A stretch of 24,088 bases of DNA. Origin: an uncultured Alphaproteobacteria bacterium. Lineage in GTDB: Bacteria > Pseudomonadota > Alphaproteobacteria > Rs-D84. Location: the NCBI GenBank assembly GCA_947305255.1, contig CAMZDE010000012.1, forward strand, positions 1 to 24,088, in the 5' to 3' direction. A program made the position numbers and the translations under genes. Below are positions 15,354-23,676 of the stretch, piece by piece (position 1 is the first letter of the stretch; each line of letters opens with the position of its first letter). The notes under the pieces are model-generated. The model was given only the letters and a program-made list of their open reading frames with translations. It made no database searches and had not been told where the DNA came from.

Positions 15354-17144
15354 ATGGAAAAACTTTCTGCCGCTATGAAAAAGCGCGTTTTGGAAAATAT
15401 GTTTGTGAAAAATTATAAACGCATGTGGCCGTATGTAAAACCTGTATGGTTTCGCGCACTGTTAACATTATTATTGGCGATTCCGGTTGGTTCTATGGAC
15501 GCCGTGATTGCATGGGCGATTAGACCATATACCGATGCTGTCATGGTTGAAAAAACCATCACGTCCAGTTGGTACATCCCGATATTAATTGTTGGTTTTA
15601 CCTGTATCCAAGGAATATTGACATATTCATTAAATTACCTGAATACATGGGTTGGTGGAAAAATTACAAACGCGTTAAAGGCTGACCTTTTTAAAAAGAT
15701 GTTAACATTCGAAACAGAATTCTTTAATTCTAAAAATTCTGGGGAAATTTTGATAAGATTCAGTTCGAACGCCGACGCCGCGTGCGCTGGGTTGTTAAGC
15801 AATCTTAAATCTTTCGTTCAAAAATTCTTTACATCTGTATCTTTGACGATTGTATTATTTTATAATTCATGGCAATTAGCTTTGGTGACAACTGCAATAT
15901 TGTTGTTTGCTTTTCTGCCAATGACATCTTTGAAAAAGCGTGTTTCGCCGATATTAAATGATGCTATGGCGATAAATTCCAGATTAACAACAAAATACAA
16001 CGAAACATATTCTGGGAATAAAACGATTATTTCTTATAACCTGGAAAAATACCAAGAAAACAGATATCTGGACGTCCTTAACAGAAGTTTTGATTTACAA
16101 ATGAAAGTTTTCAAACGCACACGTTGGTTGACACCTGTGATGCATATTATTTTGTCTGTGGGTATTGCGTTGGCACTTTGGTTCGGATCCCATTTGATTT
16201 TAACACATCAACTTAGTGCTGGTGGATTCGTATCGTTTTTAACCGCTTTGATTATGTTGTATCAACCGATTAAAAGCATTGGTGGCACGTATAGTTCGGT
16301 GATTACATCGTTTTGGGCGATTGAGGCATCTTTCGATATGTTGGATATGAAACCAACAATCATAGACAATCCAAAAGCGATTGAAATGCCAAAAACACAT
16401 AAACAAATTAAATTTAATGACGTGTCATTTAACTATCTGCCAGATGTCCCAGTGTTAAAGCACATCAATTTAACTGTGAACCAAGGCGAAACCATCGCTA
16501 TTGTCGGTAATTCAGGCGGCGGCAAAACCACATTGGTCAATTTGTTACCACGTTTTTATGATGTGTCTGGCGGATCTATAACCGTTGACGGAACAGATAT
16601 TCGTGATTTCACATTGAAATCTTTGCGTCAAAATATTGCGGTCGTTTTCCAAGACAATTTCTTGTTCGGCGGCACAATACGTGAAAACATCATGTTGGGC
16701 AACGAAAATGCAACCGAAGAAGAATTACAACGCGCAATTAAATTGGCGTACCTGGACGAATTCTTAAAAACATTACAGCACGGCATAGATACTGAAATCG
16801 GCGAACGCGGCGTTTTGTTATCAGGCGGTCAAAAACAGCGTGTCGCGATTGCACGTGCATTTTTGAAAAATGCACCAATATTGGTTCTGGACGAAGCGAC
16901 ATCTGCGTTGGATAATAAATCCGAAGCGGTCGTTCAAAAAGCGATTGAAAACTTGATGCACGATAAAACAGTGTTTGTTATCGCGCACCGTTTGTCCACT
17001 ATTCGTAACGCCAGCAAGATTATCGTTGTAAATGACGGTCAAATTGTTGAATCTGGAACTCACAAAGAATTGTTAAAAATGGAATGCGGTGCGTATAAAA
17101 TGTTATACGACATGCAATTCAAGACAAACGAAGAAACCAAATAA
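15354..17144 (+). CDS. MsbA-like ABC exporter (fused membrane and ATPase domains)
   Basis: A 596-residue half-transporter. Six membrane helices fill about residues 30-320 in the ABC type-1 exporter fold. The ATPase domain follows, with Walker A GNSGGGKTT (about 383-391), Q-loop VVFQDNFLF, signature LSGGQKQR (about 489-496), Walker B ILVLDEATSALD and switch His in VIAHRLSTIRNA. It should act as a homodimer in the inner membrane. Closest by layout to MsbA, which flips lipid A core to the outer leaflet, but the same architecture serves multidrug exporters, so I leave the symbol blank. It lies alone between a promoter and a terminator, divergent from ppdK. Confidence 0.9.
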   Translation: MEKLSAAMKKRVLENMFVKNYKRMWPYVKPVWFRALLTLLLAIPVGSMDAVIAWAIRPYTDAVMVEKTITSSWYIPILIVGFTCIQGILTYSLNYLNTWVGGKITNALKADLFKKMLTFETEFFNSKNSGEILIRFSSNADAACAGLLSNLKSFVQKFFTSVSLTIVLFYNSWQLALVTTAILLFAFLPMTSLKKRVSPILNDAMAINSRLTTKYNETYSGNKTIISYNLEKYQENRYLDVLNRSFDLQMKVFKRTRWLTPVMHIILSVGIALALWFGSHLILTHQLSAGGFVSFLTALIMLYQPIKSIGGTYSSVITSFWAIEASFDMLDMKPTIIDNPKAIEMPKTHKQIKFNDVSFNYLPDVPVLKHINLTVNQGETIAIVGNSGGGKTTLVNLLPRFYDVSGGSITVDGTDIRDFTLKSLRQNIAVVFQDNFLFGGTIRENIMLGNENATEEELQRAIKLAYLDEFLKTLQHGIDTEIGERGVLLSGGQKQRVAIARAFLKNAPILVLDEATSALDNKSEAVVQKAIENLMHDKTVFVIAHRLSTIRNASKIIVVNDGQIVESGTHKELLKMECGAYKMLYDMQFKTNEETK

Positions 17145-17150
17145 ACAAAA

Positions 17151-17174
17151 AAGGTCGCAAACGCGACCTTTTTT
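17151..17174 (+). terminator. Intrinsic terminator after the ABC exporter
   Basis: Stem AAGGTCGC (17151-17158) with GCGACCTT (17163-17170), loop AAAC, then a T-run to 17174, 7 bases beyond the stop codon. Confidence 0.92.
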
Positions 17175-17297
17175 GTGTCAGCAAGAATTTTCCGATTAGG
17201 CAAAAACCCGTTTAAGCACTTCCCCAACCAATATAAATAATATCGATTCGTTTCGTTTTTTGGTATAGGTGTCTTTTCATAACACAAACGCCCTTTT

Positions 17298-17320
17298 TTA
17301 TAACACAAAATTTGTTATAA
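17298..17320. repeat. Inverted repeat over the end of the M23 peptidase gene
   Basis: TTATAACA (17298-17305) and TGTTATAA (17313-17320) form a perfect 8-bp stem with a 7-base loop, overlapping the stop codon at 17315. There is no T-run on the minus strand after it, so it is at best a weak terminator or an mRNA 3' end stabiliser. The rest of 17175-17297 shows nothing I can name. Confidence 0.4.
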
Positions 17321-18616
17321 CCGAACGATTTGATTTGGGTTATCTTTCAAAGACGACACTATTGAATCTATACGTGCCTTGTATTCCATAAATGCAGGCT
17401 TGTCTTTGGAATCCAAATTATTTATCGCCGGCAATTTCACAGTCATAGGATTCACATGTTGACCATTTTTTATAATCTCGTAATGCAAATGCGGGCCTGT
17501 GGATAAACCGGTCGACCCAACATAGCCAATCGTTTGGCCTTGTTTCACATTTGTTCCGACATTTACACCTTTGGCAAATTTAGACATATGTGCATACAAT
17601 GTTTCATATGTTCCGTTATGACGAATTTTCACAAAATTACCATGTCCGCGATTAAAACTGCGCGCGACAACACGCCCTGCCCCCGCCGCAGGAATAGGTG
17701 TTCCGGTTGACGCACGGAAATCAACACCTTTGTGTGCACGTGTAAATCCCAACACAGGATGTTTGCGCCGTCCAGAAAAACTGGACGTGATTTTCGCATT
17801 ATTTATCGGCGTCCGCTTTAACGATTTAATCGCACCGTTGCCATTTTCATCGTAATAGCCCACGTTTCCATCATTCTTTACGAATCGGTACATTTGAACA
17901 TTTCCACGCAAAGCTTGGAAAGAAACCGCCATTACACGTCCATTATCAACTTTTTTCTCTGACGCAAAATTTTCTTCGTATAAAACAAAGAATTTTTGTC
18001 CTGCGCGAACATCACGTTCAAAATCCATTTCGAACGCCAACAAATCATAAACATCTGCCAAAACCCCCGCAGGAATCCCTGCACGCGACCCAGCAACATA
18101 AAAACTATCGCCATCTTTGATTTCGCCTTCGCGATATGTAAGACGCGTATCGCGTTCTATTTCTATTTTCTGACAATTCCATGCGCCGGTGGTTCCACAA
18201 TTAACCTCTACCCTGTTCCACGGGCCGTCCATAATTATAATCTTAGAAATCGGTAAACCTTCTGCCGGACGTACAAAATCAATCTTGTCCCTGCCTGCGT
18301 GCAATGTTGTGAACTTAGCCTCTGTTTTCAGAGCGTTTGCGATACCGTTGATATCTTGACCTGAAAAACCATGTTCATGTAATATCTTAGACAGCGTATC
18401 ACCCGATTTAATATCTATGACCGTATGTGATTCCGGCGGAACAACCACGAAATGACGCGCAGGTTTATAAAAAATCAACACCCCCACTGCCACCAACATC
18501 ATAACGCCAGCAAACGCCAAAATCACGCGCGCCAAACGATGACTATTGCCAATATTTCTACACGATTTTTTTACAACTATTTTTGCTTTTCTGATAATAT
18601 ATTTTGCTTTTTTCAT
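17315..18616 (-). CDS. M23 family peptidoglycan endopeptidase with LysM-like domain
   Basis: I use the ATG at 18616 (MKKAKYIIRK), 433 residues; a second ATG lies 9 bases upstream. A basic cytoplasmic tail and one membrane helix (about residues 30-50) anchor it. An OapA/LysM-like segment (HTVIDIKSGDTLSKIL) is near residue 65 and a linker domain follows. The C-terminal LytM/M23 domain has HKGVDF (first zinc ligands His and Asp), then HLHYEI (HxH ligands), all intact. Family knowledge: these enzymes cut peptide cross-links in the cell wall (MepM-type) during growth or division. No ribosome binding site precedes either ATG, but a near-consensus promoter ends so that the mRNA would begin at 18617 or 18616, so the message is probably leaderless. 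It is divergent from prmC. Confidence 0.88.
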   Translation of the reverse strand: MKKAKYIIRKAKIVVKKSCRNIGNSHRLARVILAFAGVMMLVAVGVLIFYKPARHFVVVPPESHTVIDIKSGDTLSKILHEHGFSGQDINGIANALKTEAKFTTLHAGRDKIDFVRPAEGLPISKIIIMDGPWNRVEVNCGTTGAWNCQKIEIERDTRLTYREGEIKDGDSFYVAGSRAGIPAGVLADVYDLLAFEMDFERDVRAGQKFFVLYEENFASEKKVDNGRVMAVSFQALRGNVQMYRFVKNDGNVGYYDENGNGAIKSLKRTPINNAKITSSFSGRRKHPVLGFTRAHKGVDFRASTGTPIPAAGAGRVVARSFNRGHGNFVKIRHNGTYETLYAHMSKFAKGVNVGTNVKQGQTIGYVGSTGLSTGPHLHYEIIKNGQHVNPMTVKLPAINNLDSKDKPAFMEYKARIDSIVSSLKDNPNQIVRL

Positions 18617-18652
18617 AGGGGACATTATAATAAAAATATGAATATAAATCAA
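18604..18652. promoter_or_regulatory. Bidirectional promoter sharing one -10 palindrome
   Basis: The octamer ATTATAAT (18624-18631) contains a -10 in both directions. Minus: -35 TTGATT (18652-18647), 17-base spacer, TATAAT (18629-18624), start expected at 18617-18616, which is the ATG of the peptidase. Plus: -35 TTGCTT (18604-18609), 16-base spacer, TATAAT (18626-18631), start expected at 18638, the A of the prmC ATG. Both mRNAs would be leaderless, which agrees with the lack of ribosome binding sites. Confidence 0.65.
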
Positions 18653-19405
18653 GCCTTCTCAATATTGCAATCTGCAGGTGGCGTTCGCGCCGCCCGAATA
18701 ATCACGGAAAAGTACAAAAAAATATCTTTTTTCAGAACGATATATTATGCATGGGCGTTGCGTCGCGGAATGCCTGTGGCAAAAATTATCCATTCAAAAT
18801 GGTTTTATGGTCTGGAATTTTACACAAACAAACACACTTTGGACCCGCGCCCCGATACAGAAACATTGGTGTCAACGGTCATCAAAGATTGTATTGTCCC
18901 GCAACCACGCCGTGTGTTGGATATGGGAACAGGGTCTGGGTGTATAATATGTGCATTATGCAAAAACATTAATGATTTAAGCGGTATCGGGATTGATAAA
19001 TCAAAATCTGCATTGCGTGTCGCAAACAAAAACATAAAAAAATTAGGTTTATCAGAAAAAATAAAAACGAAACACGCTGATTTTGCAAAATTCAAATCAG
19101 CCGAAAAATTCGACATCATTGTTTCAAATCCACCATATATTGCATACGGCGACACACGCGTAAATGACGCGGCAAAATTTGACCCAGAAATCGCGCTTTA
19201 TGCCGAAAACAACGGATTGGCGGCATACGAACAAATCGCAAAAAATGCTGTAAATTTATTGAATAAAAATGGAAAAATTTATTTGGAAATTGGTGTTGGC
19301 CAATCAAACAACGTTATAAAAATATTTGAATATTTCGGTTGGCATTTTGAACACGTTGAACCAGATTTATCCGGAATCAATCGCGTTCTGGTTTTTACGC
19401 TTTGA
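18638..19405 (+). CDS. prmC: Release factor glutamine N5-methyltransferase
   Basis: Start at 18638 (MNINQAFSIL), 255 residues; the open frame extends further upstream but runs through the divergent gene. Class I methyltransferase fold: SAM loop DMGTGSGCIICAL, then the catalytic NPPY in VSNPPYIAYGD, and the distal GKIYLEIGVGQ. Upstream of the fold, LDPRPDTETLV is the PrmC signature. Family knowledge: PrmC methylates the Gln of the GGQ motif in peptide release factors 1 and 2. The N-terminal helical domain is a little shorter than in Escherichia coli (277 residues). No release-factor gene is adjacent. The 3' end overlaps the convergent hydrolase gene by 11 bases. Confidence 0.92.
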   Translation: MNINQAFSILQSAGGVRAARIITEKYKKISFFRTIYYAWALRRGMPVAKIIHSKWFYGLEFYTNKHTLDPRPDTETLVSTVIKDCIVPQPRRVLDMGTGSGCIICALCKNINDLSGIGIDKSKSALRVANKNIKKLGLSEKIKTKHADFAKFKSAEKFDIIVSNPPYIAYGDTRVNDAAKFDPEIALYAENNGLAAYEQIAKNAVNLLNKNGKIYLEIGVGQSNNVIKIFEYFGWHFEHVEPDLSGINRVLVFTL

Positions 19406-20036
19406 AAAATTGATTATGTTTTTTCAACCATTCAATAGTAGTATCCATACCATGACCATGCACGACATAAACACCGTCATCTAAATCCATTTCATATAAA
19501 TTATGTATAGATTGCATTAACTGATTTTCATCACCCCCTGGAAAATCAAAGCGACCATAACTTTCGGCAAACAAAGTATCACCTGTCATCAAAATTTGAT
19601 ATTGCGGAAAATAGAACATCAATCCCCCCGGCGTATGACCCGGGGTTTCCATTATCTCTATTTTTACGTCCGGCAAAATTTCAATAGTTCCTGATGATAT
19701 ATGAATTGGTTTTTTGTAATTATCATGAATATGCGGTATGCCGAACATATCTAATAATTCATTTCCCCAACCGATTAAATATTCATCATTTTTATTTAAA
19801 AACCAATCTATATTAAACGCACGCGCCAACGCAGGTGCCGCCGATATATGATGTCCATGTGTTGAATATATCGCACGCAAATTTAATCCACGTTCCAATA
19901 AAACACGTTCCCAATCAGCCGCTTTGCCCCACGCATCAAAAATAACAGCATCCGTTCCACGTGAAACCACCAACGAATTAGTATTCGTTGGTGGCATATG
20001 TAAAACCTCAAATTTTACATCGTTATTTTTTTGCAT
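19395..20036 (-). CDS. Metallo-beta-lactamase-fold hydrolase with altered metal motif
   Basis: A 213-residue glyoxalase II-like protein. Later metal ligands are present: His in TPGHTPGG (about 134-141), Asp in MTGDTLF and the final His in VHGHG. The first motif, usually THxHxDH, reads STHGHHISAAP (His60, His62, His63): compared with the common form STHGHxDHISAAP, two residues including the Asp are missing. The DNA is clean and in frame, so this is either a two-codon deletion or a subfamily trait; it may change the metal site or abolish hydrolysis. The gene is last in the tilS-ftsH operon, overlapping the ftsH stop by 14 bases. The substrate is unknown; hydroxyacylglutathione-type thioesters are the family default. 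Confidence 0.85.
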   Translation of the reverse strand: MQKNNDVKFEVLHMPPTNTNSLVVSRGTDAVIFDAWGKAADWERVLLERGLNLRAIYSTHGHHISAAPALARAFNIDWFLNKNDEYLIGWGNELLDMFGIPHIHDNYKKPIHISSGTIEILPDVKIEIMETPGHTPGGLMFYFPQYQILMTGDTLFAESYGRFDFPGGDENQLMQSIHNLYEMDLDDGVYVVHGHGMDTTIEWLKKHNQFFKA

Positions 20037-21909
20037 TTGTTTTTCGCGAAGATTTTTTTACAACTGTTTTCTTTTTGCCAAAAACAATTTCGCGGATTTC
20101 GTCGCCGGTCAATGTTTCACGTTCTAATAATTGTTTTGCAATTTTTTCCACAGTCGATTTATTTTTTGCCACTAAATTTTTTGCATCTTTATATGCGACA
20201 TCTAACCAAGAACGAATTTCATCATCAACAATCTGGGCGGTTTTTTCAGACGCATTTTCCAATGCCATTTTTTGACCAAATGTGTTTGCTTGGTTAATTG
20301 CGACCATACCGATTTTCTTTGATAGACCCGCTGTCGTTATAGCATATCGGGCAATACGCGTCGCCGAAGCAATATCGCTTTCCGCCCCAGTAGTAATTTT
20401 ATTTTCACCAAAGAAAATTTCTTCGGATGCACGTCCTGCCAACGACACAGACAAATTAGCGCGCACTTCGTCAAACGTCATTGAAACTTTGTTATCAATA
20501 GGCAAATGTTGCACCATACCCAACGCACGTCCACGCGGAATTATCGTAGCCTTGTGTATCGGGTCAGTCACATCTGCATAATGCATACTGACAAACGCGT
20601 GTCCCGCTTCGTGATATGCGGTTAATTTAATATCTTCTGGGCGCATCTTTTGGTTTTTCTTTGGGCCCATTAAAATTTTATCACGCGCTTCTTCTATATC
20701 ACTTTGTTCAATTGATTTGTGATTACTGCGCACCGCATGCAAAGCCGCTTCGTTCAACAAATTTTCCAAATCAGCACCTGAAAAACCAGTCGTTCCACGT
20801 GCAACGTCCATCATATTGACTTTTTCATCTATTTTGAATTTTTTCGCATGCAAATCTAAAATGTCACGACGACCGTCCAGATTTGGGAAATCAATATGTA
20901 TCTGTCTATCAAAACGCCCAGGCCGCAACAACGCGTTATCCAACATATCAGGACGATTTGTCGCAGCAATCACAATTATACCTGTGGCATTTGAAAATCC
21001 GTCCATTTCAATCAACAATTGATTTAATGTTTGTTCGCGGTCATTATCATTAAATGAATGTTTGCTGCGGCTTTGGCCGATTGCATCTATTTCATCAATG
21101 AACAAAATACATGGTGCGTTGCGTTTTGCCAATTCAAAAATCTCTTTTATTTTAGCAACACCTAAACCGACGATAATACCAGAAAAATCGCTGCCCGATG
21201 TAGCAAAAAACGGAACATTCGCTTCGCCTGCAACGGCACGCGCCAACAAAGTTTTACCCGTCCCCGGTTCGCCCGACAACAAAATTCCACGAGGCACGCG
21301 CGCACCCAACGCCTTAAATTTTTCTTTATTTTTAAGGAAATCCACAACTTCCATTAATTCCTGTTTTTCTGTATCAATTCCTGCGACATCTTTGAATGTT
21401 GTTTTTGTTTTACCGGTTGTAATCTTGGTTGGATTTTGACCAATCAAACTGCGTGTGATGCCACCATTTCCGCCGCCACGCATTAAACGCAATAACCAAA
21501 ACAAGAACAAAGCCCCAACAACAATCGGCAACCATTTTGCCACAGAATCCATAAACGAATCGGTATTATCGATTGACACCGCCGTCCCAGATTTTGAAAA
21601 TCTTTCCAACAATTCTGGATTATATGCAATCGTTGCCTTATACGGCGTCCCGTCTTTTAATTTACCAACGGCCATATCGCCTTTCTTGATTTCCATAGTT
21701 TTTATTTCACCGCTGCGACGCAACACATCAGAAAAAGACAATTCAATTGGCGCCTTGACCGTTGCCGCCTCTGGATTTTGAACCAAGCCAACATCTGTTT
21801 TTTCACCGACAAACGCACGCGCAATTAAAACAACAAATAAAATTACAAAAACTATCAGATAAAAAATCGAGCCGTCTTTTCTTTTAAATATATTTTTTTC
21901 GTTTTTCAT
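20023..21909 (-). CDS. ftsH: ATP-dependent zinc metalloprotease
   Basis: Start at 21909 (MKNEKNIFKRK), 628 residues, preceded by TAGGAAAAG; an ATG 39 bases upstream is in frame but less well placed. Two membrane helices (about 16-32 and 126-142) flank a periplasmic domain. AAA+ domain: Walker A GEPGTGKT (213-220), Walker B ILFIDEID (268-275), second region of homology ATNRPDMLDNALLRPGRFDRQ. Peptidase: zinc motif HEAGH (433-437) and a third ligand Asp in GAESDIASATRIA. The pore loop usually reads MFVG; here it is IIVG (245-248), so the conserved Phe is Ile. Family role: removal of damaged membrane proteins and regulators such as LpxC. The start lies inside the tilS 3' end (26-base overlap), a common gene pair. 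Confidence 0.96.
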   Translation of the reverse strand: MKNEKNIFKRKDGSIFYLIVFVILFVVLIARAFVGEKTDVGLVQNPEAATVKAPIELSFSDVLRRSGEIKTMEIKKGDMAVGKLKDGTPYKATIAYNPELLERFSKSGTAVSIDNTDSFMDSVAKWLPIVVGALFLFWLLRLMRGGGNGGITRSLIGQNPTKITTGKTKTTFKDVAGIDTEKQELMEVVDFLKNKEKFKALGARVPRGILLSGEPGTGKTLLARAVAGEANVPFFATSGSDFSGIIVGLGVAKIKEIFELAKRNAPCILFIDEIDAIGQSRSKHSFNDNDREQTLNQLLIEMDGFSNATGIIVIAATNRPDMLDNALLRPGRFDRQIHIDFPNLDGRRDILDLHAKKFKIDEKVNMMDVARGTTGFSGADLENLLNEAALHAVRSNHKSIEQSDIEEARDKILMGPKKNQKMRPEDIKLTAYHEAGHAFVSMHYADVTDPIHKATIIPRGRALGMVQHLPIDNKVSMTFDEVRANLSVSLAGRASEEIFFGENKITTGAESDIASATRIARYAITTAGLSKKIGMVAINQANTFGQKMALENASEKTAQIVDDEIRSWLDVAYKDAKNLVAKNKSTVEKIAKQLLERETLTGDEIREIVFGKKKTVVKKSSRKTNAKK

Positions 21910-22861
21910 GTCTTTTCCTAAAACTTGTTCGTTTTCCTTCTGGAACAATTAAGATTCTGTCGTTCAATCTTCGAATCGTACAATGCCCCAGTGTAAATTT
22001 ACAATCGCTTTGCAAATTACATAGTGCCTTTTTCAAAGAATTCAACCGCACAGGGTAATCATTCCCCCCTATCATTTGAATTAATGACCCCAAAAACTTT
22101 AATCTAATTTCTTCTGCTTCGTCAAACAAAAAAGAAGCAACGAACATCGCACCCCACGAACGAATAACCAAATCAATACGTGACGAAATATATTTATCCA
22201 TCCATTCGCGCGTCCGACCTAAATTTTGAATTGCCAATAATAAACGTGCATCACTAATTCCTAAATCATCATTTAACAAATGACGGTTTTTACGAATTTT
22301 AACGCGTGTATAATGTTCATCACTGTTCATAGAATCAATAAAATATTTAATCCCGTTATCATCACAATACCGCATTATTTCATCGCGTGAAACAGACAAC
22401 AACGGGCGTAAAATTTTAATACCATTTCTTTCTGATTGTGGCAACATCGCCGACAAACCATACAAACCACTACCCCGCGATAAATTCATCAAGAAAGTTT
22501 CAATTTGATCGTCACTTTGATGCGCAGTTAACAAATATTCAATATTATTTTCATGACAAAAATCCGTCATCATTTTATAGCGCGCATCTCTGGCGGCGGC
22601 TTCCAGCCCTGTTTCTGGTTTTTCGTCATCCCAATAAAAAATATGACAATCGATATTTAATTTTTTGCAAACATCTTTGACATATTCTGTTTCAATATCT
22701 GCCTCTGGCCGCAACTGGTGATTTACATGCAAACAGGTGACATCTGCACCAATTTCGTGCAACCAATACAATAAACACATAGAATCAACACCACCGCTGA
22801 CCCCGACGGCCAACCGGATATTTTGGTATTTTTTCATAAAATCTATAAAATTTTGGTTCAT
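21884..22861 (-). CDS. tilS: tRNA(Ile)-lysidine synthetase
   Basis: A 325-residue N-type ATP pyrophosphatase. PP-loop SGGVDS is at 22-27, followed by CLHVNHQLRPEA and the conserved LTAHQSDDQIETFLMNLSRGSG. Family function: adds lysine to C34 of the AUA-reading isoleucine tRNA, essential for decoding. It is shorter than the Escherichia coli enzyme (about 430), with a reduced C-terminal part; short forms are common. The ATG at 22861 has no ribosome binding site; a TAAAAT (22875-22870) is placed to give an mRNA starting within a few bases of the ATG, so it may be leaderless. First gene of the tilS-ftsH-hydrolase operon. Confidence 0.93.
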   Translation of the reverse strand: MNQNFIDFMKKYQNIRLAVGVSGGVDSMCLLYWLHEIGADVTCLHVNHQLRPEADIETEYVKDVCKKLNIDCHIFYWDDEKPETGLEAAARDARYKMMTDFCHENNIEYLLTAHQSDDQIETFLMNLSRGSGLYGLSAMLPQSERNGIKILRPLLSVSRDEIMRYCDDNGIKYFIDSMNSDEHYTRVKIRKNRHLLNDDLGISDARLLLAIQNLGRTREWMDKYISSRIDLVIRSWGAMFVASFLFDEAEEIRLKFLGSLIQMIGGNDYPVRLNSLKKALCNLQSDCKFTLGHCTIRRLNDRILIVPEGKRTSFRKRHEKRKKYI

Positions 22862-22875
22862 AATTGACTATTTTA

Positions 22876-22884
22876 TGGTATAAT
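22876..22884 (+). promoter_or_regulatory. Extended -10 promoter of the LOG gene
   Basis: TGGTATAAT is an extended -10 (TGn followed by TATAAT at 22879-22884). The -35 is weak, as usual for this class. Start expected near 22891; an AAAGGA site precedes the ATG at 22909. The divergent tilS -10 candidate lies just to the left. Confidence 0.55.
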
Positions 22885-22908
22885 TTCGAAAAATAAAGGA
22901 AAAATGAA

Positions 22909-23490
22909 ATGAATAAGAAAATAAAATCAGTAGCAGTTTATTGTGGACATCAATCTGGGAATAACCCTGAATATATACGTGATGCAAAGAAAGTTGGCGA
23001 ATTATTGGCGCGCAACAAAATGACGTTGGTCTTTGGCGGCGGTAATGTCGGCTTAATGGGCGCGGTGGCCAGCGCGGCATTGGAAAACGGTGGCGAAGTA
23101 ATCGGCATTTCGACAACCCATGTATTGTCTTTGCAAGAACCGGCTATCGACGGTATCCAAGTCAAAGTCGTTGATGGGCTTTCCACCCGCAAACAAGAAA
23201 TGTACGATTTATCAGACGCTTTTGTGATTTTACCAGGGGGCATGGGAACATTAGATGAATTCACAGATATTATGACAAAACAACAGGTTGGCGAATCCTG
23301 TAAACCAATATTCATGATGAACACGGCAAAATATTGGGAATTTTTCGGTGCCGTTATGACACATATGCAAGACGAAGGTTTTATACCTCATCCCGAAGAT
23401 TATAACATTCACATTGTGAATTCACCCGAAGAATTGATTAAAGATTTAAATGATAGTGACCGTTTTTTCGCGAAATGCAAGGCCATTTAA
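22909..23490 (+). CDS. LOG-family nucleotide phosphoribohydrolase
   Basis: A 193-residue Rossmann-like protein of the LOG/YvdD family. FGGGNVGLMGAVASAAL (about 43-59) and the catalytic block LPGGMGTLDEFTDI (about 107-120; PGGxGTxxE) are present, with the conserved RK in STRKQEMYDLSDAF. Family knowledge: cleaves the N-glycosidic bond of nucleoside 5'-monophosphates, releasing the base and ribose 5-phosphate; in plants it activates cytokinins, in bacteria it probably has a nucleotide-salvage or clean-up role. The start at 22909 is chosen over the ATG at 22904, which stops after two codons and forms a minimal start-stop (ATGAAATGA) in front. Its 3' end overlaps the convergent DUF167 gene by 45 bases. 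Confidence 0.9.
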   Translation: MNKKIKSVAVYCGHQSGNNPEYIRDAKKVGELLARNKMTLVFGGGNVGLMGAVASAALENGGEVIGISTTHVLSLQEPAIDGIQVKVVDGLSTRKQEMYDLSDAFVILPGGMGTLDEFTDIMTKQQVGESCKPIFMMNTAKYWEFFGAVMTHMQDEGFIPHPEDYNIHIVNSPEELIKDLNDSDRFFAKCKAI

Positions 23491-23676
23491 TATCTTGATT
23501 CTGGATTTTGGGACATTAAAATATTTTGATAATAATTCAATAACAGACTCATTTGCCCGCCCCTTTTCTGGGGCGGTTGTCGTATAAACGCGCAAAACAC
23601 CGTCACGTTCAACGACGGTGTTTTGTTTAGCATGCGGTGTCACACGAACCTTAAAATTCTTCACAGAATCTGTCAT
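23446..23676 (-). CDS. DUF167 (YggU-like) protein
   Basis: A 76-residue DUF167 member: FKVRVTPHAKQNTVV, then TTAPEKGRANESVIELLSKYFNVPKSRIKIL, matching the family core (VRVTP.A, P..GKAN..L...LA...PKS...I..G). Structure in relatives is a small alpha/beta fold; function unknown. ATG at 23676 chosen; a GTG codon directly before it is an alternative. The start lies inside the end of the HIT gene (26-base overlap), so translation is probably coupled, and the stop lies inside the convergent LOG gene. Confidence 0.85.
   Translation of the reverse strand: MTDSVKNFKVRVTPHAKQNTVVERDGVLRVYTTTAPEKGRANESVIELLSKYFNVPKSRIKILNGLAFREKTVTII

Noticed and set aside
17060..17308. 82-codon minus-strand frame after the ABC exporter
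   Set aside because: Overlaps the exporter end and its terminator, has no ribosome binding site and no recognisable domain.
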